The notes beneath the pieces were generated by a model. It had not been told where the DNA came from. It saw only the letters and a list, made by a program, of their open reading frames with translations, and did no database searches. Below are positions 51,221 to 59,838 of a stretch of 64,000 nucleotides of DNA, in pieces (within the stretch, counting starts at the first letter, position 1; the number at the start of each line of letters is the position of its first letter). Position numbers and translations under genes: made by a program. Source of the DNA: Nocardioides sp. Root1257 (GTDB taxonomy: Bacteria > Actinomycetota > Actinomycetes > Propionibacteriales > Nocardioidaceae); NCBI RefSeq assembly GCF_001425175.1, contig NZ_LMDV01000011.1, forward strand, positions 139,245-203,244, read 5' to 3'.

Positions 51221-52924
51221 ATGCGCACACGTGACGACGAGGGCTCGGCCCTCCTGGTGGTGCTCGGCATGATGATGGTCCTGACCCTCATCGTCACCGT
51301 CGCCGCGACGCTGGCCATGAAGACGGCGGCCTTCGCCCGGCACTCCAACGACTGGAACGCCGCGCTCGCCGCTGCCGAGGCCGGCGTCGACGACTACCTG
51401 GCCCGGCTCAACCGCGACGACAACTACTGGGTCACCAGCCCGGACTGCACCAACGTCGCGATGCGGAAGCCGAACGTGAGCAGGTGCTCCTGGGGCGCGT
51501 CGACCACCATCGGGTGGGCCGATGTCCCGCAGGGCGACCGTGCTCAGTTCCACTACGACGTCGTCACGACCAGCACGCCGGTGAACGGCACCATCAAGCT
51601 CACGGCGACCGGACGCGTCGGCAGCGTGACGCGCACGGTCTCGACCGTCCTGCGCCGCGGCGGGTTCGGGGAGTTCCTCTACTACACCGTCTACGAGACG
51701 ATCGACCCGGCGAACGAGGCGGTCTACGGGCTCAACAATGCCACCGCCCAGGACAAGTGCTCGCACTACGCCTGGGACCCCACGACGCCCCGACCCAAGA
51801 ACCAGAGCATCGGCGGCGTCACCGGGTGCGTGAACATCCAGTTCGGTGACAACGACAAGATCAACGGGCCGCTGCACACCAACGACACCATGCTGACGGG
51901 CGGGAACCCGCTGTTCCAGGGGACGGTGACGACGTCCGACCCCGCGTGCCAGCCCGTGAACGGCGTGGCGCGCCCGGCGACCTCCTGCTACACCAAGAAC
52001 GGCACGTCGAACCCGCAGTTCGACAAGGGCATCAACTACCGGGCCGAGGTCGAGCTGCCGACCAGCATCGGCGACCTCTCCCAGCACGTCGACCCGACCA
52101 AGACCTCGACACCGGGGTGCCTCTACACCGGGCCGACGCGGATCAAGCTCATCGACGACGGCAGCACGTACTCGAAGATGAAGGTGTGGAGCCCCTTCAC
52201 CGTCTCGGGGGTCAACTCGGGCTGTGGGGGCACGCGGCCCAACGGCGTCACCGTCACCATCCCGAACAACAACCTGGTCATGGTGCGCAACGTGCCCTCG
52301 AACGAGGCCACCGCGGCCACGTCGGTCGCGTGCACCGGTGGTGCGATCGGCGACGGGTACCCGCTGACCGACGACATCAACCGCAAGCTCAACGAGGCGA
52401 GCTGCGGCTACGGAACGCTCTACGTCGAGGGTCAGCTCGCCGGTCGCCTGACGTTCTCGGCGGCGAACAACATCGTCATCACGGGAGACCTGACCTACTC
52501 CGGTGGGAAGACCGGCCTGGACGCACTGGGCCTGATCGCCGAGAACTCGGTGAAGATCTACCACCCCGTGAAGTCGACCTGCAGCAACCCCTTCAGCTCG
52601 AGCTGCTCGAACTACACCGAGCTGTCCCGACCGAACAGCGCCGGCATCTTCAAGAACGCCAAGGTCTACGCCGCGATCCTGACCTTGCAGCACAGCTTCA
52701 CGGTCCAGATGTACGACCAGGCGTCGAACCTGGGGACGCTCTCGGTCTTCGGGACCATCGCCCAGCGCTTCCGTGGCCCGGTCGGACTGGCCGGCGGCAC
52801 CGGCTTCACCAAGAGCTACGAGTACGACACCCGCCTGCGCTACTCGCCGCCGCCGTTCTTCCTCGACCCCGTCCGGTCGTCGTGGGGGGTCAAGGCGTAC
52901 GGCGAGTCCACGCCGGCGTACTGA
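51221..52924 (+). CDS. PilX-like large pilus-region protein
   Basis: 567 residues from the ATG; a GTG at 51209 overlapping the previous stop (GTGA) adds four residues. The N terminus (DDEGSALLVVLGMMMVLTLIVTVAATLAMKTAAFARHSNDWNAALAAAEAGVDDYL) is the PilX/GspK-type pattern: Gly before Ser, a hydrophobic helix without Glu+5 and the following AAEAG helix. The remaining 450 residues are a Gly/Asn/Thr-rich extracellular domain with about ten cysteines. A tip or priming subunit is a reasonable guess. GAGG 8 bases upstream supports the ATG. Third gene of the prepilin operon. Confidence 0.75.
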   Translation: MRTRDDEGSALLVVLGMMMVLTLIVTVAATLAMKTAAFARHSNDWNAALAAAEAGVDDYLARLNRDDNYWVTSPDCTNVAMRKPNVSRCSWGASTTIGWADVPQGDRAQFHYDVVTTSTPVNGTIKLTATGRVGSVTRTVSTVLRRGGFGEFLYYTVYETIDPANEAVYGLNNATAQDKCSHYAWDPTTPRPKNQSIGGVTGCVNIQFGDNDKINGPLHTNDTMLTGGNPLFQGTVTTSDPACQPVNGVARPATSCYTKNGTSNPQFDKGINYRAEVELPTSIGDLSQHVDPTKTSTPGCLYTGPTRIKLIDDGSTYSKMKVWSPFTVSGVNSGCGGTRPNGVTVTIPNNNLVMVRNVPSNEATAATSVACTGGAIGDGYPLTDDINRKLNEASCGYGTLYVEGQLAGRLTFSAANNIVITGDLTYSGGKTGLDALGLIAENSVKIYHPVKSTCSNPFSSSCSNYTELSRPNSAGIFKNAKVYAAILTLQHSFTVQMYDQASNLGTLSVFGTIAQRFRGPVGLAGGTGFTKSYEYDTRLRYSPPPFFLDPVRSSWGVKAYGESTPAY

Positions 52925-53083
52925 CGCCCGGGGCAGCGCACCCGGCGACACCCGCCCTGGTCCGGGTGGTCACCTGAGTTGGGGACTGGACCCACGGTTG
53001 CCTGCCGAGGTCGCCTTCCTCGTCGAGGATGGCGACGACGGCGGGACCAGAGGGCCAGGGGCGTGGCCGGCGGGGGTGGACGG

Positions 53084-55009
53084 GTGACCAAGAGGCTCGA
53101 TAACGGACCATCACTGCTGACCGATGCGGGGGTCGGGCGCCTGGTCGCCTCCGAGGCCGATGTCGGCGCTGCCCGTGAGCGGCGCAGGCAGCTCGCCCTC
53201 CGCCGGCTCGCGCTCGTCCTGGCCGTGCTGATGGCGTGGCTGTGGTGGCGCCTGCTCCACGGCGACCCGATCGACGTGCGCTCGTGGCACCTCCCGACGT
53301 TCGATCCGTTCCTGTTCATGGCGTCGCTGCTGCTGCTCACGATGGTGGGCGTGCTGCTCGCCACGACGATCGGGGCAGGCCGCTCGCCACACGTCCTCTT
53401 CAGGCCGGAGCAGATCGACGTCACCCTCGACGACGTCAGGGGGGTCGACGCCGTCAAGGAGGACGTCGTCCGCTCCCTCAACCTGTTCCTCGCCCATCGC
53501 GCGTTCACCGAGGAGATGGGTGGTACGCCGCGGCGCGGACTGCTCTTCGAAGGGCTGCCGGGGACCGGGAAGACCCACATGGCCAAGGCGATGGCCCGCG
53601 AGGCCGGCGTCCCGTTCCTCTTCGTGTCCGCGACCTCGTTCCAGTCGATGTACTACGGCGCCACCGCACGCAAGATCCGTTCCTACTTCCGAGAGCTGCG
53701 CAAGGCCGCCCGACGCGACGGGGGCGCCATCGGCTTCATCGAGGAGATCGACGCGATCGCGGTGACCCGGCGAGGCATGTCCGCCGTACCCGCGCCGAGC
53801 CTCGACCCCGTGCTGCCCTACGACTCGTCCCTCATCGGACACACCTCGTGCGGGTGGCACCCGCCGGCCACGGTGTTCACCGTCGACCGGGCCCCGGCGA
53901 TCAACCGCTCGACCATCAGTGAGGGCACCGGCGGCGTGGTCAACGAGCTCCTCGTCCAGATGCAGTCGTTCAACGAGCCGAGCGGCTCCCAGAAGGCCCA
54001 GGCCTGGCTGATCGAGCAGCTCAACGCGCTGCTGCCGGCCCACCGTCAGCTGCGGCGGCCGGCGCCCGTGCCGACGAACGTGCTGGTCATCGCGGCGACG
54101 AACCGCGCCGACAACCTCGACCCGGCACTGCTGCGCCCGGGCCGCTTCGACCGCCGGCTGACGTTCGACCCACCCGGTCGGGTGGGCCGCCGTGAGCTCG
54201 TCGACCACTTCCTGGCCCGCAAGGCACACGTCCCCGAGCTGGACGACGACGCCGTACGGGAGCACCTGGCGGCGCTGACCCAGGGCTACACGCCCGTCAT
54301 GATCGAGCACCTCTTCGACGAGGCCCTGGTCAACGCGCTGCGGCGCGGGGACCGCGCGATGACCGTCCGCGACATCGAACGCGCCCGGCTGACCGAGGAG
54401 ATCGGTCTGGGCCAGCCGGTGCAGTACACCGACCAGGAGCGGACCCTGATCGCCACCCACGAGGCCGGGCACGCCACCACGGCGTGGCTGATCGCACCCG
54501 AGCGGCGCCTGGAGGTCCTCACGATCATCAAGCGCCGTGACGCGCTGGGGCTGCTGGCACATGGCGACCGGGACGAGGTCTTCACCCGGTCCCGTCACGA
54601 GATGCTCAACCTGATCCGGATCGCGATGGGTGGCATGGTCGCCGAGGAGCTGTTCGTGTCCGACGTCTCGACCGGTCCCGGCGGCGACCTGGTCGCAGCC
54701 ACCACGGTGGCGGCACAGATGGTCGGGGTGTGCGGCATGGATGACAGCCTGGTGTCCTTCCAGGCCGTCCAGGGCGCGGCGCTCTCGGACACCAACATCG
54801 TCGGCCGGGTCCTCGGCGACCCCCAGGGGCGGGCGGCCGTCGAACGCCTGCTGCACGAGCAGAAGCAGCAGGTCCACGACCTGCTGGCCGAGAACATGCA
54901 CCTGGTCGCGGCGCTGCGGGATGCGCTGGTGAGCCGTCACGAGCTGATCGGCGCCGAGATCACCTCCGTGCTCGAGGCCGCAGCCAGTCGGCACAAGGAG
55001 CGGATCTGA
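53084..55009 (+). CDS. FtsH-like membrane AAA+ metalloprotease with a divergent AAA domain
   Basis: 641 residues. Two membrane segments (about 41-58 and 74-95) flank a loop of only about 15 residues, far shorter than in FtsH. AAA: Walker A GLPGTGKT at 157-164; Walker B IGFIEEID around 217-223, with Glu where the usual Asp stands; SRH arginines in LLRPGRFDRR near 350. About 50 extra residues follow Walker B (to 280) and about 30 more precede the SRH. The M41 peptidase has HEAGH at 459-463 and the third ligand Asp535 (STGPGGDLVAAT). It is 159 bases after the PilX-like gene on the same strand. GTG start chosen; longer reading adds Arg/Gly-rich sequence. A pilus-related or general quality-control protease. 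Confidence 0.82.
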   Translation: MTKRLDNGPSLLTDAGVGRLVASEADVGAARERRRQLALRRLALVLAVLMAWLWWRLLHGDPIDVRSWHLPTFDPFLFMASLLLLTMVGVLLATTIGAGRSPHVLFRPEQIDVTLDDVRGVDAVKEDVVRSLNLFLAHRAFTEEMGGTPRRGLLFEGLPGTGKTHMAKAMAREAGVPFLFVSATSFQSMYYGATARKIRSYFRELRKAARRDGGAIGFIEEIDAIAVTRRGMSAVPAPSLDPVLPYDSSLIGHTSCGWHPPATVFTVDRAPAINRSTISEGTGGVVNELLVQMQSFNEPSGSQKAQAWLIEQLNALLPAHRQLRRPAPVPTNVLVIAATNRADNLDPALLRPGRFDRRLTFDPPGRVGRRELVDHFLARKAHVPELDDDAVREHLAALTQGYTPVMIEHLFDEALVNALRRGDRAMTVRDIERARLTEEIGLGQPVQYTDQERTLIATHEAGHATTAWLIAPERRLEVLTIIKRRDALGLLAHGDRDEVFTRSRHEMLNLIRIAMGGMVAEELFVSDVSTGPGGDLVAATTVAAQMVGVCGMDDSLVSFQAVQGAALSDTNIVGRVLGDPQGRAAVERLLHEQKQQVHDLLAENMHLVAALRDALVSRHELIGAEITSVLEAAASRHKERI

Positions 55010-55022
55010 CCGTCCGGGCGCG

Positions 55023-55050
55023 GCGCCAGGACCCCCATGTGTCCTGGCGC
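55023..55050. terminator. Hairpin terminator between convergent genes
   Basis: GCGCCAGGAC (55023-55032) and GTCCTGGCGC (55041-55050) pair perfectly over 10 bases with an 8-base loop, 13 bases after the stop of the FtsH-like gene and 20 before the end of pilC on the other strand. A run of C follows; no T-tract. Likely serves both directions. Confidence 0.65.
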
Positions 55051-55069
55051 CCCCCCGGCGCCGACGTGC

Positions 55070-56293
55070 TCAGCCGATCATGTCGAAGACCTTGAAGATC
55101 GGCATGTACAGCGCGACGATCATCGACCCGACCAGCAGGCCGAGGAACGCGATCATCAACGGTTCGATGAGAGCGGTGAGCGACTCGGTCATGGCCTCGA
55201 CCTCGCTGTCGTAGAAGTCGGCCACCTTCATCAGCATCTGGTCGGTGGCGCCGGCCTCCTCGCCGGACGCGATCATCTGCACCACCATCGGCGGGAAGAC
55301 CTCGTGCGCGGCGAGCGGCCCCGCGACGGACTCGCCACGGCGTACCGACTCCTGGACCTCCTTGAGCGCCCGCGAGATCACGATCGACCCGGTCGTCTCG
55401 GAGACGATGTCGATGGACTGCAGGATCGGGACCCCCGAGGACAGCAGGGTGCCGAGGTTGCGGGCGAAGCGGGTCAGCGCGAGCTTCTGGAACAGCTTCC
55501 CGAACACCGGGAGCTTGAGCTTGGCCGGGTCGACGACGTTGCGGACCCGCTCGGTCCGGCCGTACCGCCGCCACCAGATGGTGAACGCGATGCCGGCCAC
55601 GACCCCCAGCGGGAGGAGGAACTTCATGGCGTCGGAGAGCCACACGAGGACCCGGGTCGGCAACGGCAGCTCACCACCGAGGTTCGCGAACATGTCCCGG
55701 AAGACCGGCACGACGAAGATCAGCATCGCGACGCACATCAGCATCGCCAGCACGAAGACGACGACCGGATAGGTCAGCGCTGCCTTGATCTTCCCGCGCA
55801 GCTTCACCTCGGCCTCGAAGTTGTCGGCGATCTGTCGCATGGCGCGATCGAGGAAGCCGCCTGCCTCGCCCGCTCGGGTCATGCTGACCATCAGCGGCGG
55901 GAACGCGTCGGGGTGCCGGGCGAACGCGGCGGACAGGCTCAGGCCGGACTCGACCTCCTGCTTGACCGCGCGCAGGACGGCGCGCAGCGCCTCGTTCTCC
56001 GACTGCTCCGCCATGATCGTGAGCGCACGGGTCATGGTCAGGCCGGCGTCGATCATGGTCGCGAACTGGCGGGAGAAGACCGCGAGGTCGCGGGTCTTGA
56101 CCCGCTTCTTGAAGCCGAGCTTGATCTCGCGCTGCATGCCGACGTTCGCCGGTCGCACCTCGAGCGGCACGTAGCCCATCGCGCGCAGCTTGTCGGCGAC
56201 CGCGCCCTCCGACGCGGCCTCGACCTTCCCCTCGCTCAGGCGACCCTGGGTGTCACGGACCTTGTAGGAGTACTGCGTCGCGGTGACGGTCAT
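55070..56293 (-). CDS. pilC: Type IV pilus inner-membrane platform protein (GspF/PilC family)
   Basis: 407 residues. Two repeats of the GspF fold, each with a hydrophobic segment; the first begins RDLAVFSRQFATMIDAGLTMTRALTIM (about 69-95) and the second RFARNLGTLLSSGVPILQSIDIV (about 273-295). Three membrane helices (about 172-200, 218-240 and 375-398). It spans the membrane beneath the pilus and couples PilB/PilT ATPases to pilin polymerisation. It is 31 bases downstream of pilT copy 1 and co-transcribed with it. GAGGA precedes the ATG. Confidence 0.94.
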   Translation of the reverse strand: MTVTATQYSYKVRDTQGRLSEGKVEAASEGAVADKLRAMGYVPLEVRPANVGMQREIKLGFKKRVKTRDLAVFSRQFATMIDAGLTMTRALTIMAEQSENEALRAVLRAVKQEVESGLSLSAAFARHPDAFPPLMVSMTRAGEAGGFLDRAMRQIADNFEAEVKLRGKIKAALTYPVVVFVLAMLMCVAMLIFVVPVFRDMFANLGGELPLPTRVLVWLSDAMKFLLPLGVVAGIAFTIWWRRYGRTERVRNVVDPAKLKLPVFGKLFQKLALTRFARNLGTLLSSGVPILQSIDIVSETTGSIVISRALKEVQESVRRGESVAGPLAAHEVFPPMVVQMIASGEEAGATDQMLMKVADFYDSEVEAMTESLTALIEPLMIAFLGLLVGSMIVALYMPIFKVFDMIG

Positions 56294-56324
56294 CTGTCTG
56301 TCCTCGGATCGTGGTGGGTGGTGG

Positions 56325-57545
56325 TCACTGCCAGGACGCGACGGCGCGGGTGTGGCCCGGTCCGGCGAGCGTCTCGAAGTCGGCCCGGTTGGTGCACGCC
56401 TCGGCGCCCGCCGCATAGGTGATCCGGCCCGCCTTCACGAGCGCCGCGAGGTGTGCGTTCAGGGTCTGCATGCCGTCGCGTGCGCCGGCCTGCAGGGAGC
56501 CCTGGATCTGCTGCAGCTTGTTGTCGCGGATCATGGCGCGGATGCCGGTGTTGCAGACCATGACCTCGACGGCCGCCGTCCGGCCCTGTCCGTCCGCGGT
56601 CTTCACGAGGGTCTGGCAGACGACGCCCTGCAGCGTCGCGGCCAGCTGGGTGCGGACCTGCTGCTGCTGCTCGGACGGGAAGACGTCCACGACACGGGTG
56701 ATGGTGTCCTGGGCCGACTGCGTGTGCAGGGTGGCCAGCACCAGGTGGCCGGTCTCCGCGGCCGTGAGCGCGACCGAGATCGTGTCGAGGTCGCGGAGCT
56801 CGCCGACCAGGATCACGTCGGGGTCCTGCCGCAGGGCGTGTTTGAGGGCCGCGCGGAACCCGTGGGTGTCGGCGCCCACCTCGCGCTGGTTGACGAGGCA
56901 CCCGCGGTGCTCGTGGAGGAACTCGATCGGGTCCTCGATGGTGATGATGTGCCCGCGCCGGGACTGGTTGATCTTGTCGATGATCGCGGCGAGCGTCGTC
57001 GACTTGCCCGAGCCGGTCGGGCCGGTGACCAGCACCAGGCCTCGCGGCAGGTCGGCGAAGGTGCCGAGCACCTCGGGCATGCCGAGGTCCTCGAGGGGGA
57101 CGATCTCCCACGGGATCACCCGCATCACGGCCCCGATGTCCTCCCGCTGCTGGAACACGTTGACGCGGAACCGCGCGTGACCCGGCACGGCGTACGCGAA
57201 GTCGAGCTCGAGCTCCTCCTCGAAGACCTTGCGCTGCCGCTCGGTCATCACGTTGTAGAGCGTGCGGCGCAGCTGCTCACCGGTCAGCTCCGGGTAGCCC
57301 GGCAGCCGCTCCATGTCGCCGCGGATCCGGACGGTCGGGGGAGCGCCCGACGTGAGGTGGAGGTCCGAGCCGTTGAGCCGCAGCACCGAGATCAGCAGCT
57401 CGTCGATGATGAGGTTGCTCGGAGCCGTCGGGTACTCCGGGTACGCCGGTGCCGCGACCAGCGGTGCGGCCGGCGCGGCGGGCTGCGGGGGCTCCGGCAT
57501 CGTGCCGAGGGTCAGGCCGAAGCCGTTCCTGAGGACGTCGTTCAC
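56325..57545 (-). CDS. pilT: Type IV pilus retraction ATPase PilT (copy 1)
   Basis: 406 residues. N-terminal domain (about 55-140: LLISVLRLNGSDLHLTSGAPPTVRIRGDMERL), Walker A GPTGSGKST near residue 178, Asp box IITIEDPIEFLHEH, Walker B DPDVILVGELRDLDT, His box ETGHLVLATLHT. The long Pro/Ala-rich first 45 residues are unusual. It powers pilus retraction. A promoter matching the WhiG pattern lies in the gap before it, and pilC follows 31 bases later. GTG start at 57545. Confidence 0.93.
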   Translation of the reverse strand: MNDVLRNGFGLTLGTMPEPPQPAAPAAPLVAAPAYPEYPTAPSNLIIDELLISVLRLNGSDLHLTSGAPPTVRIRGDMERLPGYPELTGEQLRRTLYNVMTERQRKVFEEELELDFAYAVPGHARFRVNVFQQREDIGAVMRVIPWEIVPLEDLGMPEVLGTFADLPRGLVLVTGPTGSGKSTTLAAIIDKINQSRRGHIITIEDPIEFLHEHRGCLVNQREVGADTHGFRAALKHALRQDPDVILVGELRDLDTISVALTAAETGHLVLATLHTQSAQDTITRVVDVFPSEQQQQVRTQLAATLQGVVCQTLVKTADGQGRTAAVEVMVCNTGIRAMIRDNKLQQIQGSLQAGARDGMQTLNAHLAALVKAGRITYAAGAEACTNRADFETLAGPGHTRAVASWQ

Positions 57546-57588
57546 GGATGCTCCTCCGAGCTGCCAGTCAAGGGATGGGCCACCTAGG

Positions 57589-57616
57589 TGATCGGTGGCT
57601 CAGCGCCGTGACTTGA
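57589..57616 (-). promoter_or_regulatory. WhiG-like promoter of pilT copy 1 and pilC
   Basis: Read leftward: TCAA (57613-57616), 16 bases, then ACCGATCA (57589-57596), 6 of 8 to GCCGATAA. It lies in the 82-base gap after the pilB stop, 43 bases before the pilT start, so pilT and pilC may be transcribed separately from pilB. Confidence 0.65.
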
Positions 57617-57627
57617 GTCCGTGCCCG

Positions 57628-59313
57628 TCAGACGACGACGCGCAGGACCTCCGCGATCGACGTCCGGCCCTGCGCGACCTTCAGCCAGCCGTCCTGCTTG
57701 AGCTCCGACATACCCTGCTGCACCGCGCTCCGGGTGATCTCGTCGGTGGCCGCCCGGGCGACGGTGAGCCGGGCGATCTCCTCGCTGACGGTCATCACCT
57801 CGTGCAGCGCGAGCCGCCCGCGGTAGCCCGTCTGCGAGCACGTCGAGCAGCCCACGGGGCGGTAGAGCACGGGCAAGGGCTCACCGTCCGACCAGGGGTA
57901 GTCGACCCGCAGGAGGTCGGCGGGCTCCGGGCGGTACTCCTCCTTGCAGCGCTCGCACAGCGAGCGGCACAGCCGCTGCGCGACCACGACGTCCAGTGCC
58001 GAGCCGACCAGGAACGGCTCGATGCCCATCTCGACCAGGCGCGTCGCCGCCGACGGCGCGTCGTTGGTGTGCAGCGTGGAGAGCACCAGGTGGCCCGTCA
58101 GGGCGGCCTCCACGGCGATCTGGGCGGTCTCGTGGTCCCGGATCTCGCCGATCAGGACGATGTCCGGGTCGGAGCGCAGGATCGAGCGGAGCGCGGAGGC
58201 GAACGTCAGTCCCGCCTTCACGTTCACCTGCACCTGGTTGATCCCGGCCAGCCGGTACTCCACCGGGTCCTCGACGGTGATGACGTTGACGTCGGGTCGG
58301 TTGAGCTGGTTGAGGGTCGCGTACAGCGTGGTCGACTTGCCGGAGCCGGTCGGGCCGGTCGCGAGGATCATGCCGTAGGGCTTGGTGTACGACTCCTCGA
58401 AGCGTCGCAGGTTGTCCTCGCTGAAGCCGAGGTCGGGCAGCGCGAGCTGGGTGTTGCTGTTGTCCAGGATGCGCGCCACGACCTTCTCGCCCCAGACGGT
58501 CGGGAGCGTCGCGACCCGCAGGTCGATCCGGCGCCCGTCGTGGTTGACCGAGAGCCGGCCGTCCTGGGGGACCCGGCGTTCGGCGATGTTCATGTCGGCC
58601 ATGATCTTGAAGCGGGAGACCACGCCGTTCTGGATGTTCTTGGGGGAGTGGTGCGCATCTTTCAGCACACCGTCGATGCGGTAGCGGACGCGGAGGTCGC
58701 GCTCGGTCGGCTCGATGTGGATGTCGGAGGCGCGGTCCGCGATCGCCTGGCTGATGAGCAGGTTCACGAAGCGCACGACCGGCGCCTCGTCCGAGACCTC
58801 CGTGAGCCCGGACAGGTCCGCGGACTCCTCGTCCGCGGTGAGGTCGTGGGAGAGGTCGTTGAGCTCGCCCTCGGCGCGGTAGACCTGGTTGAGCTTCAGG
58901 TCGATGTCGCCGCGGTTCGCGATGGCGAAGCGCACCCGACGGTTGGCCATCCGGCTGAGGTCGTCCTTGAGCTCGATGTTGCCGGCCTGGCGGACCGTCA
59001 CGGCCACCACCAGCTCGCCGTGCTCCAGCCGCAGGGGCAGCACGCTGGCGTGCCGCACGAACTCGGCCGGCAGCAGCGCGGCCGCGCTCATGTCGACGGC
59101 GTACTCGGTCAGGTCGACGTACTCGAGCCCGGCGCTCGACGCCGCCGTGCGGAGCATGTCGCCGCGCTCGACGACGCCGTTGTCGAGGAGGACCTCGAGG
59201 ACGTTGCGCGACTCCCCGGTCGCGAGCCGGTCGGCCTCGTCGAGGTCGGCGGTCGTGACGAGCCCGGCCGAGAGGAGGGCGCTGACTGTCTGCTGATCGG
59301 TCTGGGACTTCAT
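57628..59313 (-). CDS. pilB: Type IV pilus assembly ATPase PilB (GspE family)
   Basis: 561 residues. N-terminal GspE/MshEN domain (about 8-150), then the ATPase: PVVRFVNLLISQAIADRASDIHIEPTE, Walker A GPTGSGKSTT near residue 322, Asp box ITVEDPVEY, Walker B DPDIVLIGEIRDHET, His box LTGHLVLSTLHTNDA. A zinc-binding tetracysteine is visible (CRSLCERC and, about 40 residues on, CSTC). It drives pilus extension. ATG at 59313 has AGGAG 7 bases upstream, 2 bases after the rsiG stop. Confidence 0.95.
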   Translation of the reverse strand: MKSQTDQQTVSALLSAGLVTTADLDEADRLATGESRNVLEVLLDNGVVERGDMLRTAASSAGLEYVDLTEYAVDMSAAALLPAEFVRHASVLPLRLEHGELVVAVTVRQAGNIELKDDLSRMANRRVRFAIANRGDIDLKLNQVYRAEGELNDLSHDLTADEESADLSGLTEVSDEAPVVRFVNLLISQAIADRASDIHIEPTERDLRVRYRIDGVLKDAHHSPKNIQNGVVSRFKIMADMNIAERRVPQDGRLSVNHDGRRIDLRVATLPTVWGEKVVARILDNSNTQLALPDLGFSEDNLRRFEESYTKPYGMILATGPTGSGKSTTLYATLNQLNRPDVNVITVEDPVEYRLAGINQVQVNVKAGLTFASALRSILRSDPDIVLIGEIRDHETAQIAVEAALTGHLVLSTLHTNDAPSAATRLVEMGIEPFLVGSALDVVVAQRLCRSLCERCKEEYRPEPADLLRVDYPWSDGEPLPVLYRPVGCSTCSQTGYRGRLALHEVMTVSEEIARLTVARAATDEITRSAVQQGMSELKQDGWLKVAQGRTSIAEVLRVVV

Positions 59314-59315
59314 GA

Positions 59316-59831
59316 TCACTCCTGTGGGATCACTGACAGCGCGGCGAGAGGGTTCTCCCGGTAGCGCAGGATGAGCTCCCGAGTGGCCTCGTCGATGTGG
59401 CCGTGCAGCGCCCGCCGGTACGTCGTCAGCTGCTGCTCGGCGGTGCGGAGCCGCCCGAGGGCGTCCTCCACCTGGGCAGCGTCGTGGGGGTCGACCTCGA
59501 CCACCCACATCTCGCTGAGGATCGGCAGGTCCGGCAACGGGTCGGCAGCCCGGAAGCGGACCAGCGCGCGGCGGGTGCGTCCGGACCCGGTGTCCCCGAG
59601 CGCACGGACGAGATCGTCCATGGCGAGGGGCTGGCCGGTGCCCGACTCGGCCTCCAGCACGTCGATCCGCGCGTGCACCAGGCGCCGCCAGTAGGACACC
59701 CGGTCCTCCTCGGCCTCGAGCTCGTGCCGGTAGGCACGCAGCTGGTCGAGGTCGAGGCCGGCGAGCTCCTCGGACGGCACGGTCGACACGAGCGTGCGGC
59801 GGCGGGGCGTTGCTTCCTCAGCTGGGCTCAT
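59316..59831 (-). CDS. rsiG: RsiG-like twin-motif c-di-GMP-binding anti-sigma factor of WhiG
   Basis: 171 residues, mostly two long helices. The RsiG c-di-GMP motif E-X3-S-X2-R-X3-Q-X3-D appears twice: E42, S46, R49, H53, D57 in helix 1 and E132, T136, R139, H143, D147 in helix 2. Both copies have His where Streptomyces RsiG has Gln, and the second has Thr for Ser. In Streptomyces, RsiG with two c-di-GMP molecules sequesters the sigma factor WhiG, and in Rubrobacter the pair controls type IV pili. Here it lies between pilT copy 2 (7 bases) and pilB (2 bases), in the pilus operon; a WhiG homologue is at 43968-44702. ATG chosen at 59831; upstream open sequence overlaps pilT. Confidence 0.85.
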   Translation of the reverse strand: MSPAEEATPRRRTLVSTVPSEELAGLDLDQLRAYRHELEAEEDRVSYWRRLVHARIDVLEAESGTGQPLAMDDLVRALGDTGSGRTRRALVRFRAADPLPDLPILSEMWVVEVDPHDAAQVEDALGRLRTAEQQLTTYRRALHGHIDEATRELILRYRENPLAALSVIPQE

Positions 59832-59838
59832 GGTCTCG

